Shown in pieces: positions 1-11,869 of a stretch of DNA of 64,000 nt. The translations under genes and the position numbers were made by a program. How positions within the stretch are numbered: the first letter of the stretch is position 1; each line of letters begins with the position of its first letter. The notes under the pieces were generated by a model, which saw only the letters and a program-made list of their open reading frames with translations, did no database searches and was not told the origin of the DNA. The stretch spans positions 1,736,001-1,800,000 of the forward strand of contig JANTQA010000075.1 of assembly GCA_027625915.1 (NCBI GenBank), read 5' to 3'. Origin of the DNA: Anaeramoeba flamelloides (taxonomy: Eukaryota > Metamonada > Anaeramoebidae).

Positions 1-102
1 TATGGGTCTATCCTTCCTATGAAAATAATTGATTAATTTCCCTAAATAAATCAAAAGAAATAAATCTTAATCAATTGATTTTAAACGATGATAGTTTGAA
101 AT

Positions 103-226
103 TATTTTCATTAATTGCTCATTCGTGAAATCTATGATTTTACGCTTAAATTTATGAAAGGGAATTTAAGTAAAAGGGTATCCAGAGGGTAATTTACACT
201 TCTTCAACAATAAAAAAATAAATTGG
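103..226 (+). repeat. Repeat family A, 3'-tail fragment
   Basis: This stretch matches the last ~120 bp of the family A copies at 265-825, 19217-19792 and 55765-56325, including the terminal signature TAATTTACACTTCTTC followed by an AATAAAA-like tail. The 5' part of the repeat is absent here, or lies beyond a rearrangement, since the sequence to the left does not match the other copies. Confidence 0.55.
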
Positions 227-246
227 GTTTTTTTATTTTTATTTGT

Positions 247-264
247 CCCCCCCCCCCCCCCCCC
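247..264 (+). repeat. C18 homopolymer
   Basis: Eighteen consecutive C residues in an environment that is otherwise about 80% A+T. It sits exactly at the left edge of a family A repeat copy. Its length is subject to sequencing error. Confidence 0.8.
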
Positions 265-825
265 TGGACCGAATCTTCTTTATTTTGTGAAGAAGAGTTA
301 CAAAGGAAAAAGATCAATTGATTACTTGCTAATACTGGAGACACTGGAAAACTAAAGTATAAGATAAATTGAAAATAAAAGTAAAAAACAAATGTTAAAA
401 ATGACTAAAAGTTTAAAGCAAATAAGATCAAAAAAAAAAAAGAAATTGCAACAATTAAACAAGGACTTCCAAGTGAAAAATCATGATTAATTATCAAATT
501 ATTAAATATCCCGAAAGTTTATGTGGCTGTGATTTTGGGAGTACTAATTTAAAATTAGCATTGGTTTTTCTTTGATTTTTTTTTTACAAATTGCTTCTTA
601 AAAAACCTTTTTTAATTTCTTTTTCTTTTTTCCTCTTTCCTTTTTATTTTTTTCAATTTACTTTTAAATTATTTGCTTGAATGTCTAAAAATAAAAAATT
701 CTGGGTGTGTCCTTCTCCAGCGAAATGGTAAAATCTATAGTTTTATACTTAAATTCCCGTTGAGAATATTTAAGTAAAAAGTACATCTAAAGTCTAATTT
801 AGACTTCTACCACCAATAAAAAAAA
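265..825 (+). repeat. Repeat family A, full-length copy 1
   Basis: About 560 bp sharing long collinear blocks with 19217-19792 and 55765-56325: AAGAAGAGTTACAA near the left end, a middle block with TGGCTGTGATTTTGGG, and the right end with a CACTTCTTC/GACTTCTAC signature. The right end read in reverse (GAAGAAGTGTAAATT) resembles the left end (GAAGAAGAGTTACAA), which suggests a non-autonomous element with short terminal inverted repeats. No coding capacity is seen. Divergence between copies is visible throughout, so the copies are not very recent. Confidence 0.7.
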
Positions 826-849
826 ATAAATTAAAATTTTAATATTATG

Positions 850-1310
850 TAACAATTCTAAAAAATTGTCCGGAAAATATTACAAACCATATATTCTCAA
901 CAAATGATATATATCTATAAGTATTTCCAAAAAAGTGAGATATTTTTTTACATTTCATAAAAAATCATCTTTTTCAATGTATCTATTTGTTTATTGACAT
1001 TACGAAATTAAGTTTAATATTAATACATGTTGAATAAATAGCCAAGGTATTTATTTCAAATTATGTTTGATGAAATATTTCCAAAAAATGAAAAAAAAAA
1101 GTACTTTTTTTTGGTGAAAACAATGTACGACCAATTTCAATAAAAAACTGGAAATATGGATTGAATACAAATGATTTTTTTTCAACAACAAAACACAGTT
1201 ATACCTTTTCAACTTGATTTGAAAATTTGTTGAGATTAAACAAGTTAAAAAAACTGTTTTTTTCGTTTAAAAAGAAAATAATAAACACCAATTTTCACCC
1301 TCTAAAAAAA
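850..1310 (-). repeat. Repeat family B, copy 1 (reverse orientation)
   Basis: The reverse complement of this stretch aligns with 20034-20575. Shared blocks include GTGAAAATTGGTGTTTATT, a run with TTTTTTGGAAATA and TTATGAAATGTAAAAAAA. In both places it lies next to a family A copy, but in opposite relative orientation, so A and B are probably separate units rather than one long element. No coding capacity. Confidence 0.6.
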
Positions 1311-2555
1311 AACAGATAAAATAGAGTTCAGAAATTTAATATCTTTTATTTATGTAAGACAATACCAAGAAAAAAATTGAATTATTATCAAGAATCAACA
1401 TATGGTTGTGGATTATTTTGGATATTTAATTAATTTAAAGATTGAGTTTAATAGAGATATTTTAAAATAAATTTTTACCTCTTTTTTGGTAATGGCTTAA
1501 ATATCGTAAACTTCTAACTCTGGAATTTTATGTGAAAAAAAATTTAAAGTGTCATCTTTCAAATTAATTATGTAATTTACTTTTTTTTTATTTCATAATA
1601 GTTAATTTAATAAATGAAATTTCACAAGATATTTACAACACGATTATTATTACAAAGAATATTTACATAATTCATACATTTCAACAATTTATCCCCCTAT
1701 ACGAACCTCTAACATATCGGAAGGTGTAATTACGATCTTTTATTGTAAAAATAAAATAATCTTTCCTCTATATAAAACCCCAAGTTTACATAAACAAAAA
1801 AACACAAATCTTAAAAGCTTAAGATACCGCTTTTGAGATCATAATATTTCGATTTTTTTCTTTCTTCAATTATTAATACACATGGACAGTGAAGGAATAA
1901 ACAAGAGTTTTATCCATTAGTGGTGAAATTATTTAATTTTACAAAGTTATTAGCACTTTTGTACAAAAAACTACGACTCTAAAAATAAAACAATTAAAAT
2001 TATTAAACCCATATTTCAAACTTAATATATTTTCCTATCTCTAGTAAGTTTAATCATTAAATTATTGAATAACCCGACAAAAATCAATACACAACAGTAC
2101 TATTAATTTTTTAAAGTCCTACAATTAAAAACGAAACTCTAAAATATTTAGTTAAATTCAAAATTTTACGCAAAAAAAATAATGACAATTTAGAACATTA
2201 AAAAAAAAAACTTATATTTCTGAAAAAATTTTGTTTAAGATTCATAAAAATTTTCAAGATAAATACAAATATAATTAGAAATGTTCCAAAAAAAATCAAT
2301 GATTTTATCTTCAAAATAGGTTTTTTCTTTAATAACTAATTGAATAGTTGATTAGATTTCATATTGAAAGATTTTTCAAAAAAAGTATAATTAATTTTTT
2401 AACACAGGTTTTCTGCTCCTGACATTGTTATTTGTGACCAATGAAATTAAATGAAAAAATAACCAGATGCATTTCGTTAAGTGTGTATCTTTAAGAACTT
2501 TTTCGATGAAGCTTTCAAATAGAACCAATAAATAAAATCCATAAGAATTGTTTTA

Positions 2556-2805
2556 CTATGATTTTCCAATAAAAAAAAGAAAATTTTTAGTTCACATTCC
2601 AAAATATTTTTCTAGTTTATAAGAAGTAAAACCAAAGATCTTAAAAAGATCGTTTAGAAATGATATTTTTAGACAATAAATTAGACTTCCAAAGTTAACT
2701 CTAAGACAAAATTTTTACTCTGCTAATTTGATTGTCGTCGTCATAATTAATATTCATTTTGGGAATTGTGATATAAATTTTCATATATTAATTGGATAAT
2801 AACAG
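2556..2805 (+). mobile_element. MITE family M, copy 1 (250 bp, TA target)
   Basis: The element begins CTATGATTTTCCAAT and ends ATTGGATAATAACAG, with inverted termini over ~30 bp, flanked on both sides by TA. The interior aligns over its whole length with the copy at 5606-5863. There is no ORF. TA duplication and short TIRs are typical of non-autonomous Tc1/mariner-like elements; that affiliation is inference, because no transposase of this type is present in the window. Confidence 0.75.
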
Positions 2806-3474
2806 TATAAATAATTGTTTAAAAACTTTCATAATATATCGTATTATAGAAGCCAATATGAAAGACACACATTTGTTTTGTATTTTCCAAATTCAATTAG
2901 AATGTACCTCCTTAACAGGTTGTATTTTTATTAAAATGTATCCTATAAGTTAGAGTCTTTTTCAAAAAACGCGAAAGATCAGTTGATAAAAACTATCTTT
3001 CAAAAATCAACAACAAACCACAATTGACTGATTTTTAGGTAAGTAATATCAATATTTTTGATATACTTTTTAAAAATGGCTCATATCTTAATAAATACCT
3101 TCACAATAAAATCAAAAAAAAACTCATAATTTATTGCAATAGTACCTAATTATTTTTCAAACTACTAAAGTATATCAGATCCAAAAAAATATACCAATTA
3201 AATTTAAGAAGAAATAAAATTCTATTTTTAATCCTAGAGAAAGATCTTGAATGTTTTTATGAGAGTTATTATAACCAATTTTTTCAAGTTTAGAAATAAC
3301 TTTTAATATTTTTATACGAAAATTGCCCTTGAAGGAAATCTGTATCGAAAAAACACTTGTTAAGAACTAAAATTACCTTAAAAATACCTTCAAAGTATTC
3401 TCCTTTATTAATCAATTCAAATCTCATAAGTTATATTTTATTTTTTCATCGTATTTTTTTTTTTTTTGATCTTT

Positions 3475-6400
3475 ATGTCAGATAAAACAATTATTGCTGT
3501 TTATTGTTGTTTGTCAAGCGTCTATTTTATATTATTCTTAATTTCAATTGTTAGATTATACTTATTAATTTCAAGAGTCAAATCATTAAATTATCAAAAA
3601 GTAAAAAACCTTCTTTTGAATAAACATACCAAACTACTAAAAACAAAAACAAAAAACAAAATGAAAAGAAAAATTTCCAAATCCCACACTTTCAACAAAA
3701 CTTTTTTAAGTCAAGACTTACTCTTGTTATTACTAATGCTCTTTTTGTTTTTTCCTACATTTCAACAAACAAATTAACAAAACAAAACAAATCAATAAAT
3801 TCTTGCCATTTTTTCACTTCAAAACAAAGTGTTTTTTCTTGATCGTTCTCTTAGGATCTCTCTTTAGGGTTCTTTTTTTCCTACAAATGGGATTTTCACC
3901 AACAATGTTTTCAGTTACAAATTCTTTAATCATTAGGGGCTTTATTACACTCTTTTTCATTTCTGCATTTTTATTATTGATTTTTGCATTGTAAGCGAGC
4001 TTGTTTTTTTCTTATTTCTTTTCGCTTTTTTTTTTTCATACTTTCTTTCAGAAAAGATCCAAACAGCAAAATTAGACTTTAACCAACCAAACAACAAAAA
4101 CCTTAAACTGATTTTGAGTAAATATCATTTTTTTACAAAATTATTTTTCTCACTAAATTATGGGTTGAAATTGTATTTCCAAAAATACTGAAAGTTATTT
4201 GAAGGAAAAAGATTCAAAACAAAATTGTTCAAAAGGAACACATTTTGAAAGAAACAAAAAAATAAGCAAAAATTGGAGGTGTAAATCTTTCAGACACAAC
4301 CAAATTCATTCCAAAAATTCCTTTTCATTATCAAAAGCATTCACAAAAATATAGTCCAAGTACAAAATTTTCAAAAAAGTGGCTATTACGATCAGCTACC
4401 AATCAGTTCTTAAGTAGTAAAAACAAATTTAGTGAAAGTGTTTTTCTTGTTTAAAATGAACTTTGTTCAAATACACCCATAAATCACAAAAGTTTATTAT
4501 ATTTTTTTACATCACTCGTTTTGAATTAGATATATTATTATTATTTTAATTTTACAAAATAATGGTTTTTTTGTTTGACCCAATTGAGATCCAAATGAAA
4601 CCTTTTTAGAATTATATATTTTAAACTGAATTATACTTTTACCTTAAAAATGAAATTCGAAAAAAAAAAAAAAATATTAATAGTGATAAATTACCAACGA
4701 AGTTTTACAATTAATCCCAAAAAAATCTTAAAGCAGAAAAAATTATTTTTGTGAAATCAGAGCAATTCGAATCAATGAAAATGAAAATGAAAATGAAAAT
4801 ATAATGATAATGAAAATAAAAATGGAAATATCAATTGATTTCCTTTTTGAATATTTTGATTCTAATTTATTTTTTTGTTATATGATGCTCATATCCGTTA
4901 TCTCCATATATCCCTTAGAACCCCAAATATCCCAATTGCCTTTGAAATAAAATTTTTAATTTGAATTGCTCTGAAAGGATTATAATATATAGAATTTATA
5001 AACAATTATCTTAGAAAGAAAATTTTATAATTAAAAATTAAAGAGTTCCCTACATTAAAAAAATAACTTGAAAAAAAATTTTCAACATTTGAAAAATTTT
5101 TGTTGGTTATTGGGATTTTATTCTATTTTCATCTAAATTTTATCAAAAAAAAGTTCAATTTTTTTTTTGAAAAGTTTGTCTAAACATCAAAAACCTTTTT
5201 AGTTTTAATGATTAAAACACAACATATTTTTTACTGGAATTTTTTTTTGGGGAACTTTGCACCCCAACATTGCCTAAAATACTTTATTAAATAATTTATT
5301 CATTACAAAAGATATTTTGACATCACATCGAAATTTTGTTTTATCCATTGATTACCATTCGAGAGTAATACATATATTTGATTCTTAACGATTTAAAAAA
5401 AAAATATATATATATATATTAAATTTTAAAAAAAAAGATATATTTGTTCATTTTAAAATTTGAAAATTTTTTTCAACAAGAATTTTTTTCAAATTCAAAG
5501 GTTTTGACCAATAGTTCTAGTCAGATTAATAATTAATTTTTTTTTTTAATTTTTACAATTTTTTAATTTTTGACTTTTTAAAATCTAGACATAAAATAAA
5601 CAATACTATTATTTTCCAATAAAAAAATGAAAATTTTTAGTTCACTTTCTCCAAAATATTTTTCTAATAGATATAAGTCGAAAGAAAATCCAAAGATCTT
5701 TACAACATCTTTTAGAAATGATATTTTTAGACAATAAATAAAACTTTCTATTATAACTCAAAGATAAAATTTTTAATCTGCTAATTTGATTGTATCGGTA
5801 ATAATTAATATTCATTTTGGAAATTGAAATAAAAATTTTCATTTATTAATTGGAAAATAACAGTATTATTGAATAATAGGCCATATACTAAAAATTATTT
5901 TCCAAGATCTGGATTAATTTAGATTGAAAAATTCAAATTTTACAAAGATTTTTCTCAAATTTTTACTAATAACAAAATTCAAAAAAAATTCTTGATTTCT
6001 TGGTTACGAAGATTATTTTATTATCTTTGAATAATTTTTAAAAGTTATTTTTAATTTTTTTTTAAATTTAGGGCTGATTACTTTATCTATTCAAAAGGTT
6101 TTTACTTGTTTAATTTCAATGTAATAAATGAAATTATTTTACAATTTTTTTTTTTTTTTTGTTTTTTCAAGTATGTTCTATTGTTTAAATAAAAGTTTTA
6201 GAAAATTATTCAGAATAAAATTTTAATTTTGGCCTAAAGAAATGAATTTCATTTTTCTCTTAATTTAATATTTATTAAAGTTTTATCTAAAAAAAAATGA
6301 AAATTTCTCTGTAATATATTTTTTTATTTATTTATTTTATCATAAAATTAACAACATTTTTTGATTATTATTATTAAGAAATCAATACATTGAGTTTTGA

Positions 6401-9400
6401 ATTACTATTATTGACTTATCAATTTCTTATTTAAAAAATTAAAAAAAATAAAAATCTTTAAAAAAAATGTAAAAATGAATAATTCGTATTTTTTTTCCAA
6501 TATCAAAAAAAAAAACCTACAATAACATAACTACTTTATCTTTGAACTACTTTGACCTTTTATTTTAATTCAAATATGGATTAAAGGCAAATAAGAAAAT
6601 AAATATATTAGTATATCAATATCATCTTAAATATTTTCTTTTAAACTTGATGAGATGTAGACAAATCCGGGGTGCTAAGGGATATATATATTTACCACAG
6701 GTATGACGATTTTTTTGATTTCATTAAATGCGTTTTATACGTGTGAGTGAAGGGTAAAATTCGTTTATATGATATATATATATATATATATATATAACTA
6801 ATCAAAATACAAAAAATTAGGTGAGCTGATCTAATTTGGAATTTGTAAAAAAGTGAAATTTTGACCACTGTTTCTTTCCCAACTAGCAATTTTGACTTAA
6901 AAAAAATATTCTTTTTCTCAGTGTTTAAAGAGTTTACAATTTTCAAGAGTTTTAAACCTAAAACCTACTTTATATTTTTTTGGTATTTTCAAAATAGAAA
7001 ATCAAACTAAACTCTTTTTCAAATAAAAGTAACAGAAATTTTCAAGAATTATTCATAATCGAATCAATTTAATTGTAGTATCATTTTAAAATCTAAGAAA
7101 CGCTTTAAAACATAAAAAAACACTCAACTGAATATTCAAAACTCATTAAAACAAAACAAAACAATATAAAAATTAAATATTTTAAAAATTGATGTGCCCT
7201 TTTATTTGAAATGAGAAATCTAGTTTTGTAAATTGTAGGGAAAAAAAAAAGATAAAATCAATAAAAAACTGCTGAAAAAGGTTAATTGGGAAAAAGCTCT
7301 TTACATTTTATTGATAAATTTTTTCACGTAAAACTTTTATTCTTTAAGGGATCAGTACTCTACAGCAGCAAGGCAAAATTTTAAAATATGTTATTGGTGG
7401 TATTCTCTACTTACAGATTTTGTATATGCCAAGTGTCAAAAAATTCTGATCGACTCATAAACCCAACAAAAAAAAACTTATAAGATCTATTTTTTAAATC
7501 CATTTTTTCCGAAAAAGAAAACCATTAAATTCATTTTATTTCTTACATATTAAAAAGTTTTTACCCTGTTTATTGTCATTCCCATCATTATTATTCAATG
7601 ACAAGTCTTTGTTATCAGGAGGAATATTAAAATAAAGATTTTTTTTTCAATTTTGAGATAATTCTTTTGGTTAACAAAAAAAAAATTGATTTATTCAATG
7701 AATTTAAAATTATTCGTATTTTTTTAAGAAGAATGGTTATAATCATTAAAAATTTAAAATTAATTGGCAAATTTAACCAAGAAATTTTGTTCTTGTTCAA
7801 AGATAAAATTCGATTTTTAAAATAAAATTTTCTTCGAGATATTTGGGAATTGAGTAATTTCTAACTCCAAAATCCAAAATCAATTTTTTTCTAACAAAAA
7901 TGATTTAAATTGTTATAAGGATTCTTGTAAATAAGATCGAACAATTTGTTAAAAAAATTTTTCAAAATTGAAAATCTTTTTTGCAATTTTTTTTCATTTT
8001 TTGAAAACCAGAAAACAGCTTTTTTAAAACCTTAAAAGATAAAAAAAATTTTGCTTAAACAGATCTCAATTTAATTGAGAAAATTTTGTTAAACTTCTAT
8101 CAAATATTCATTCATTAAATCACCTATACTTCAATTGGTTTTATTGACTGAGATTTGTATTGAAATATTAATTATTAAAAATAATAACAAAATAAAAAAT
8201 TTTCTTTCTAAAATCAATACTTTTTAACATAAAACAAAAAATATGTTTTCACTATTATCAAGAATTAACTTAATTTTTAAAAAAAATAATAGGCTGCTTT
8301 TTTTTTGTTTTATATTGGAAACATGGTGAATTTTGAATTTCAAAAAAGAGACTCAAATTAATAAATTTTTTAGATGGGGTTAACTCAGCCATTTCAGAAG
8401 TTGAAACACAAATTACAAAAAAAAAAATTTTCAAGATCTTGACAAGATTTCATTTTATTTTTATAAAATACTACCTACTTAAAGTCTCATTTTCAATATA
8501 AAGCAGGAATTCATCTGGGTATTTTTTTTGAATTGTTTTTTTCTCTATTTTCTCTTTTCTTTGTTCCAGACATCAATTCAATAATGGGTTTTCTAAATTC
8601 CTAAAATCAGCTCATTTGAAATCAAACTTAAACTGTTTCAATTTTTATACTGACAGATTATTACCAAATTGGTTTCTTCTTATCTTGCGTTTTTTCATTT
8701 TCCAACTGTTCAATACCCATAAATAAAAAAAACAAAAAATGAAAAATTGAATAATTAAAATGAAAATGACCAATAAGTAATTATCTTATTTACAATAAAA
8801 TTCAATGATATTGATGATTTGAGGGGTGTACCCTTTTGTTTAAAAAAGAGTTTATTTTAATGGCTTTAAATGCAAAAAAAAAAAACCCACTTAAATGGGA
8901 AATCTCCAATTCTCATTATTTTCCAAAGCATTTAAGGCAATTGCGTCCATCTGTATATAATTGTTTTTTTTTTTTTTTTCGTTGTTTTTAAGTTTTTTCG
9001 TTTGCATTTTTTCACATCCCAGAAACGAAAAGTATGATTTCAAAAGAATTCGAGAACTTTTTCAAAAAATAAAAAAATAAAACAACAAATGAAACGAAAA
9101 AAACATTTAAAAAATTTGAAAAAACATGATTTTATAACCCCTTTCGTGAGTTTAAAACTAAAAATTGTATCATGTGATTTGTGTGTGCATGTTTATCCGT
9201 CTTTTTCTAAATTGGTTTTATATCTTTAAATAAATCTATTAATTCAAATTTAGGATTGAAATGTCTTTTCAATTGAATGGCATTGCGCGCGAAACAAGAG
9301 AAAGATTAATTAGGGCTCTAAAATGGGGATTTGTCGGGTTTTATTTCTTTATATTCATATTAATTATTTTATTGGCTGCATATTCAACAGTGGATGCTGT

Positions 9401-9767
9401 AAATTTTTTCGAAGTCGGAGTTTTTCTAATTTGTGGATTTGGGTTGTTGCATTATGGATATAAAATTATGAAATTAACTCCATCAAATTCTAACTCAAGA
9501 ATTGCAAATTCAACAAAAACTTTATTTAAAATTCTTATACTATGCACGACAATTTATTTTCTCAGGATACCGGCTATTTTAATATATTCACAATTTTTAT
9601 ATAAAAAAATGTCATACTTCCAAGATACCATTTATGTTTTTTTATTTTTTATCATTGCAGAAGTCGTTCCCGTACTTTTAATTATTTTTTTTGTTTTCCA
9701 AATTCCTCGTAAAAATTATCATCATTTTGTAGATTCAAATGGTTCCGATCCAATAATCTATGATTAA
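3475..9767 (+). CDS. TOM1/THH1-like seven-helix membrane protein
   Basis: Three exons: 3475-3600, 3830-3990 and 9254-9767. Joined, they give 801 nt and a 266-residue protein. Introns are GTAAAA..CAAAG (229 nt, phase 0) and GTAAGC..TTTAG (5263 nt, phase 2). The ATG at 3475 is preceded by a T-rich leader. Seven hydrophobic helices are visible: about residues 6-33, 43-65, 73-96, 120-140, 147-167, 184-210 and 220-245. The helix 6/7 block, with FLRIPAILIY and AEVVPVLLIIFFVFQIPRK, and the IEMSFQLN stretch after helix 3 resemble the THH1/TOM1/TOM3 family, whose plant members are tonoplast or endosomal proteins linked to RNA-virus replication complexes and GPCR-like signalling. The second intron carries a nested pair of mobile elements. 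The family call is moderately secure and the cellular role here is unknown. The large-intron join rests on phase and helix continuity. Confidence 0.72.
4911..6682 (-). mobile_element. TIR element family T, copy 1 (1.77 kb, interrupted by a MITE)
   Basis: The left end reads TCCCTTAGAACCCC and the right end GGGGTGCTAAGGGA, an inverted pair. The whole element is the reverse complement of 11864-13362. Without the 258-bp MITE at 5606-5863 its length (about 1510 bp) matches copy 2 (1499 bp). No transposase-like reading frame is present, so it is non-autonomous. TATA-type tracts adjoin the ends, so a TA-rich target preference is possible. It lies inside the 5.26-kb intron of the TOM1-like gene. Confidence 0.8.
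5606..5863 (+). mobile_element. MITE family M, copy 2, nested in element T
   Basis: The termini CTATTATTTTCCAAT and ATTGGAAAATAACAG are inverted and flanked by TA on both sides. The homologous site in the other T element (near 12670-12690) reads CAATATTGTTGAAT without the insert, an empty-site comparison showing that the MITE jumped into T and duplicated TA. The interior aligns with 2556-2805. Confidence 0.85.
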
Positions 9768-10347
9768 TTTTTTTTTTTTTCCTTCAATATATATATATAT
9801 AATATTTTAATATATTTTAATAAATGTATTAATTCTCAATTCCTTACTAATAACAAAAAAAAATTAATTTATTAATTATTTTTAAAAATTTTTAATTAGA
9901 AATTAATTTTCATGTCAAATAAAATGGGATCTTTTCCCACAATAATTTAATAATTTTACCCTTATATTTTTGACGGTTAAGAATTAAATGATCTTTTTTT
10001 TTTTATTTCTAATACTCGTTATTCTTGGCAAAATATGAATGAATTATTTTTTAATTGATATTTTTTTGTTTTTCTATACTGTTAATAGATAACTCTTGAT
10101 TATTTATATAATTTTTTTTTTTTGTTTATTTTCATTTTGTGAAAGTGAAAAAAAAAAATTAAAGTAGGCAAAAAAAACTCAAAATAAAACCACTATTAAG
10201 GTACTATCAGCGTATATAATTCGAAAGACTTCAATTTAATCCTTATTTTTTGTTTTTTAAACGAGTCAAGAAAACAATAAAAATTCAGAAAAGTAAAATA
10301 AAAAGAAATAATATTAAAGATGGAATTGTTAAATGTTTTTCTGATTG

Positions 10348-10397
10348 TATATATATATATATATATATATAGATGAATTTTGAAGTCTTTTAGAGTT

Positions 10398-10475
<78 letters not shown>
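10348..10475 (+). repeat. Compound TA / GT microsatellite
   Basis: A TA tract (10348-10371) is followed 27 bases later by an uninterrupted GT tract (10399-10475), 38 units long. Such a tract is rare in this AT-rich context and is likely length-polymorphic. It can adopt Z-DNA in principle. The antisense reading frame through it, rich in Thr-His, is not a gene. Confidence 0.9.
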
Positions 10476-10476
<1 letters not shown>

Positions 10477-10804
10477 TACTGAAAGGAAAAAAAAAAGTAA
10501 GAAAATAAATGAAGAAGAAAAAAACAATAATATTTGAAGAAAAATACAAAACCTCATGTTTCTACTCAACCTTTGTTCAGTATATTAATTATAAAATTCA
10601 AGAAGAAGTAATATCCATTTATTTTATTTTATTTTATTTTTTTGATTTTTTTCCTCTTTTTAATGTTTTTTTTTTTATTTGGATTAACTTTTCTTCAATT
10701 TTTAAAACTAATATGAGATAAAGGCAACTAATATGCGTTTAAATGATATATAATTTTTTTTTTTTTTTTATCTTTTCTATTAGTTTAATACATGAAAAAT
10801 TCTG

Positions 10805-10995
10805 ACAATCAGTTCCATTTTAAGACACAAACTTTCAACGAAATCCAAGTCACTCAAAAAAATTTCAAATTAAGGCACAAAATTTGGAATTTTTTCCACA
10901 AATTTTTTTACTAGAATCTGAATTTTGTACCTTTATATATAATTTTTTGTTTATTAATTTTACAATAATAGTTTATACCTTAAAAGTGAAACTAT
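10805..10995 (+). mobile_element. Decayed copy of the CAGTCAGT MITE (family C)
   Basis: It matches the 196-bp family C consensus (GACACAAACTTTCAACGAAAT near the left, ACCTTAAAAGTGAAACT near the right) but with many substitutions, an altered right terminus and changed spacing. It is the oldest of five copies in the window. Confidence 0.65.
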
Positions 10996-11134
10996 CTTTA
11001 AATGAATTAGAAGTTGATTGATTCAACAATACTTTTTTTAGAGTTAAATATTTCTGACCATTTTTTTTTCTTAAATAGGAATTCATTCAATATATAAAAA
11101 CCAAATTTCAAAATTAGTGTCAATCATTTTATTA

Positions 11135-11650
11135 CAGCCTTTCCAACCCTACGGTGAAATCTATGATAAACAGAAAATTCGTTTTCTATGTCATACTTTC
11201 ATTTCTATTACAAGATTTTATGGTCGTGTGATAGCCGATTACAAACCGTGAAATTTTATAAGAGAGCAAAAATTTCTCATAGAGAAAAAATTTAAATTTG
11301 AATTTTTCACTTCAAACCTTTTCTATCATCAACAATTTCCAAAAATTTTTGTGTTTTTTTCAGGATCTTCAATTTCTAAACACCTAAAAATCAAAAGGCT
11401 GGACCATTTTAAAGAAATTACTAAATTGTATCTCCATTATTGGGAATCTTTGTTTAGGATTTTTGAATTTGATTAATAAACAACAAGATTTTTTTCTCAG
11501 TTTGAATCACATTAGAATTTTTTTAAAAAAACTATGTCAAACCATAAAATCTGTAATAGCATATAACAGAAGATTTTTTTTTTGTGTTTAACAGAGACAA
11601 AAAAGTCAATTTAATGTCTATCAAATTTCACGGTAGGGTTAGAACGGCTG
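11135..11650 (+). mobile_element. MITE family J (516 bp, TA target)
   Basis: Terminal inverted repeats of ~27 bp: the left begins CAGCCTTTCCAACCCTACGG, and the right end reversed begins CAGCCGTTCTAACCCTACCG. TA flanks both ends. No coding capacity. The CAG start with TA duplication is of Tc1/mariner type. It is the only copy seen here. Confidence 0.75.
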
Positions 11651-11837
11651 TATTATTATTTTTTTCTTTTTTAATTTGGCATATAAAAATAAAATGATTA
11701 TACTATATTTTTATTTATTACTCTATATTGGTTATTATCTCTAAACACTTTAGTAAAATACATTATTATTTTTAAAAAAACCAATTAAAGAAATTTTTTT
11801 CTAAAGAAAAATCTACCCCTATTTTTGAAATTTCGTT

Positions 11838-11863
<26 letters not shown>

Positions 11864-11869
<6 letters not shown>

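Larger units (their letters stand above)
1..3474. other. Non-coding left flank, repeat-filled
   Basis: No coding segment with codon structure was found on either strand. The tract holds a tail fragment of repeat family A (103-226), a C18 homopolymer, a full family A copy, a reverse-oriented family B copy and one 250-bp MITE, each listed separately. The rest (about 1310-2550 and 2810-3470) is AT-rich sequence with A and T runs in which nothing is recognised. The promoter of the downstream membrane-protein gene must lie at its right end, but no clear core element can be named. Confidence 0.6.

Noticed and set aside
10196-10549. 117-residue minus-strand frame with a long Thr-His repeat
   Set aside because: It is the antisense reading of the GT microsatellite and the neighbouring TA tract; no conserved sequence remains once the repeats are removed.
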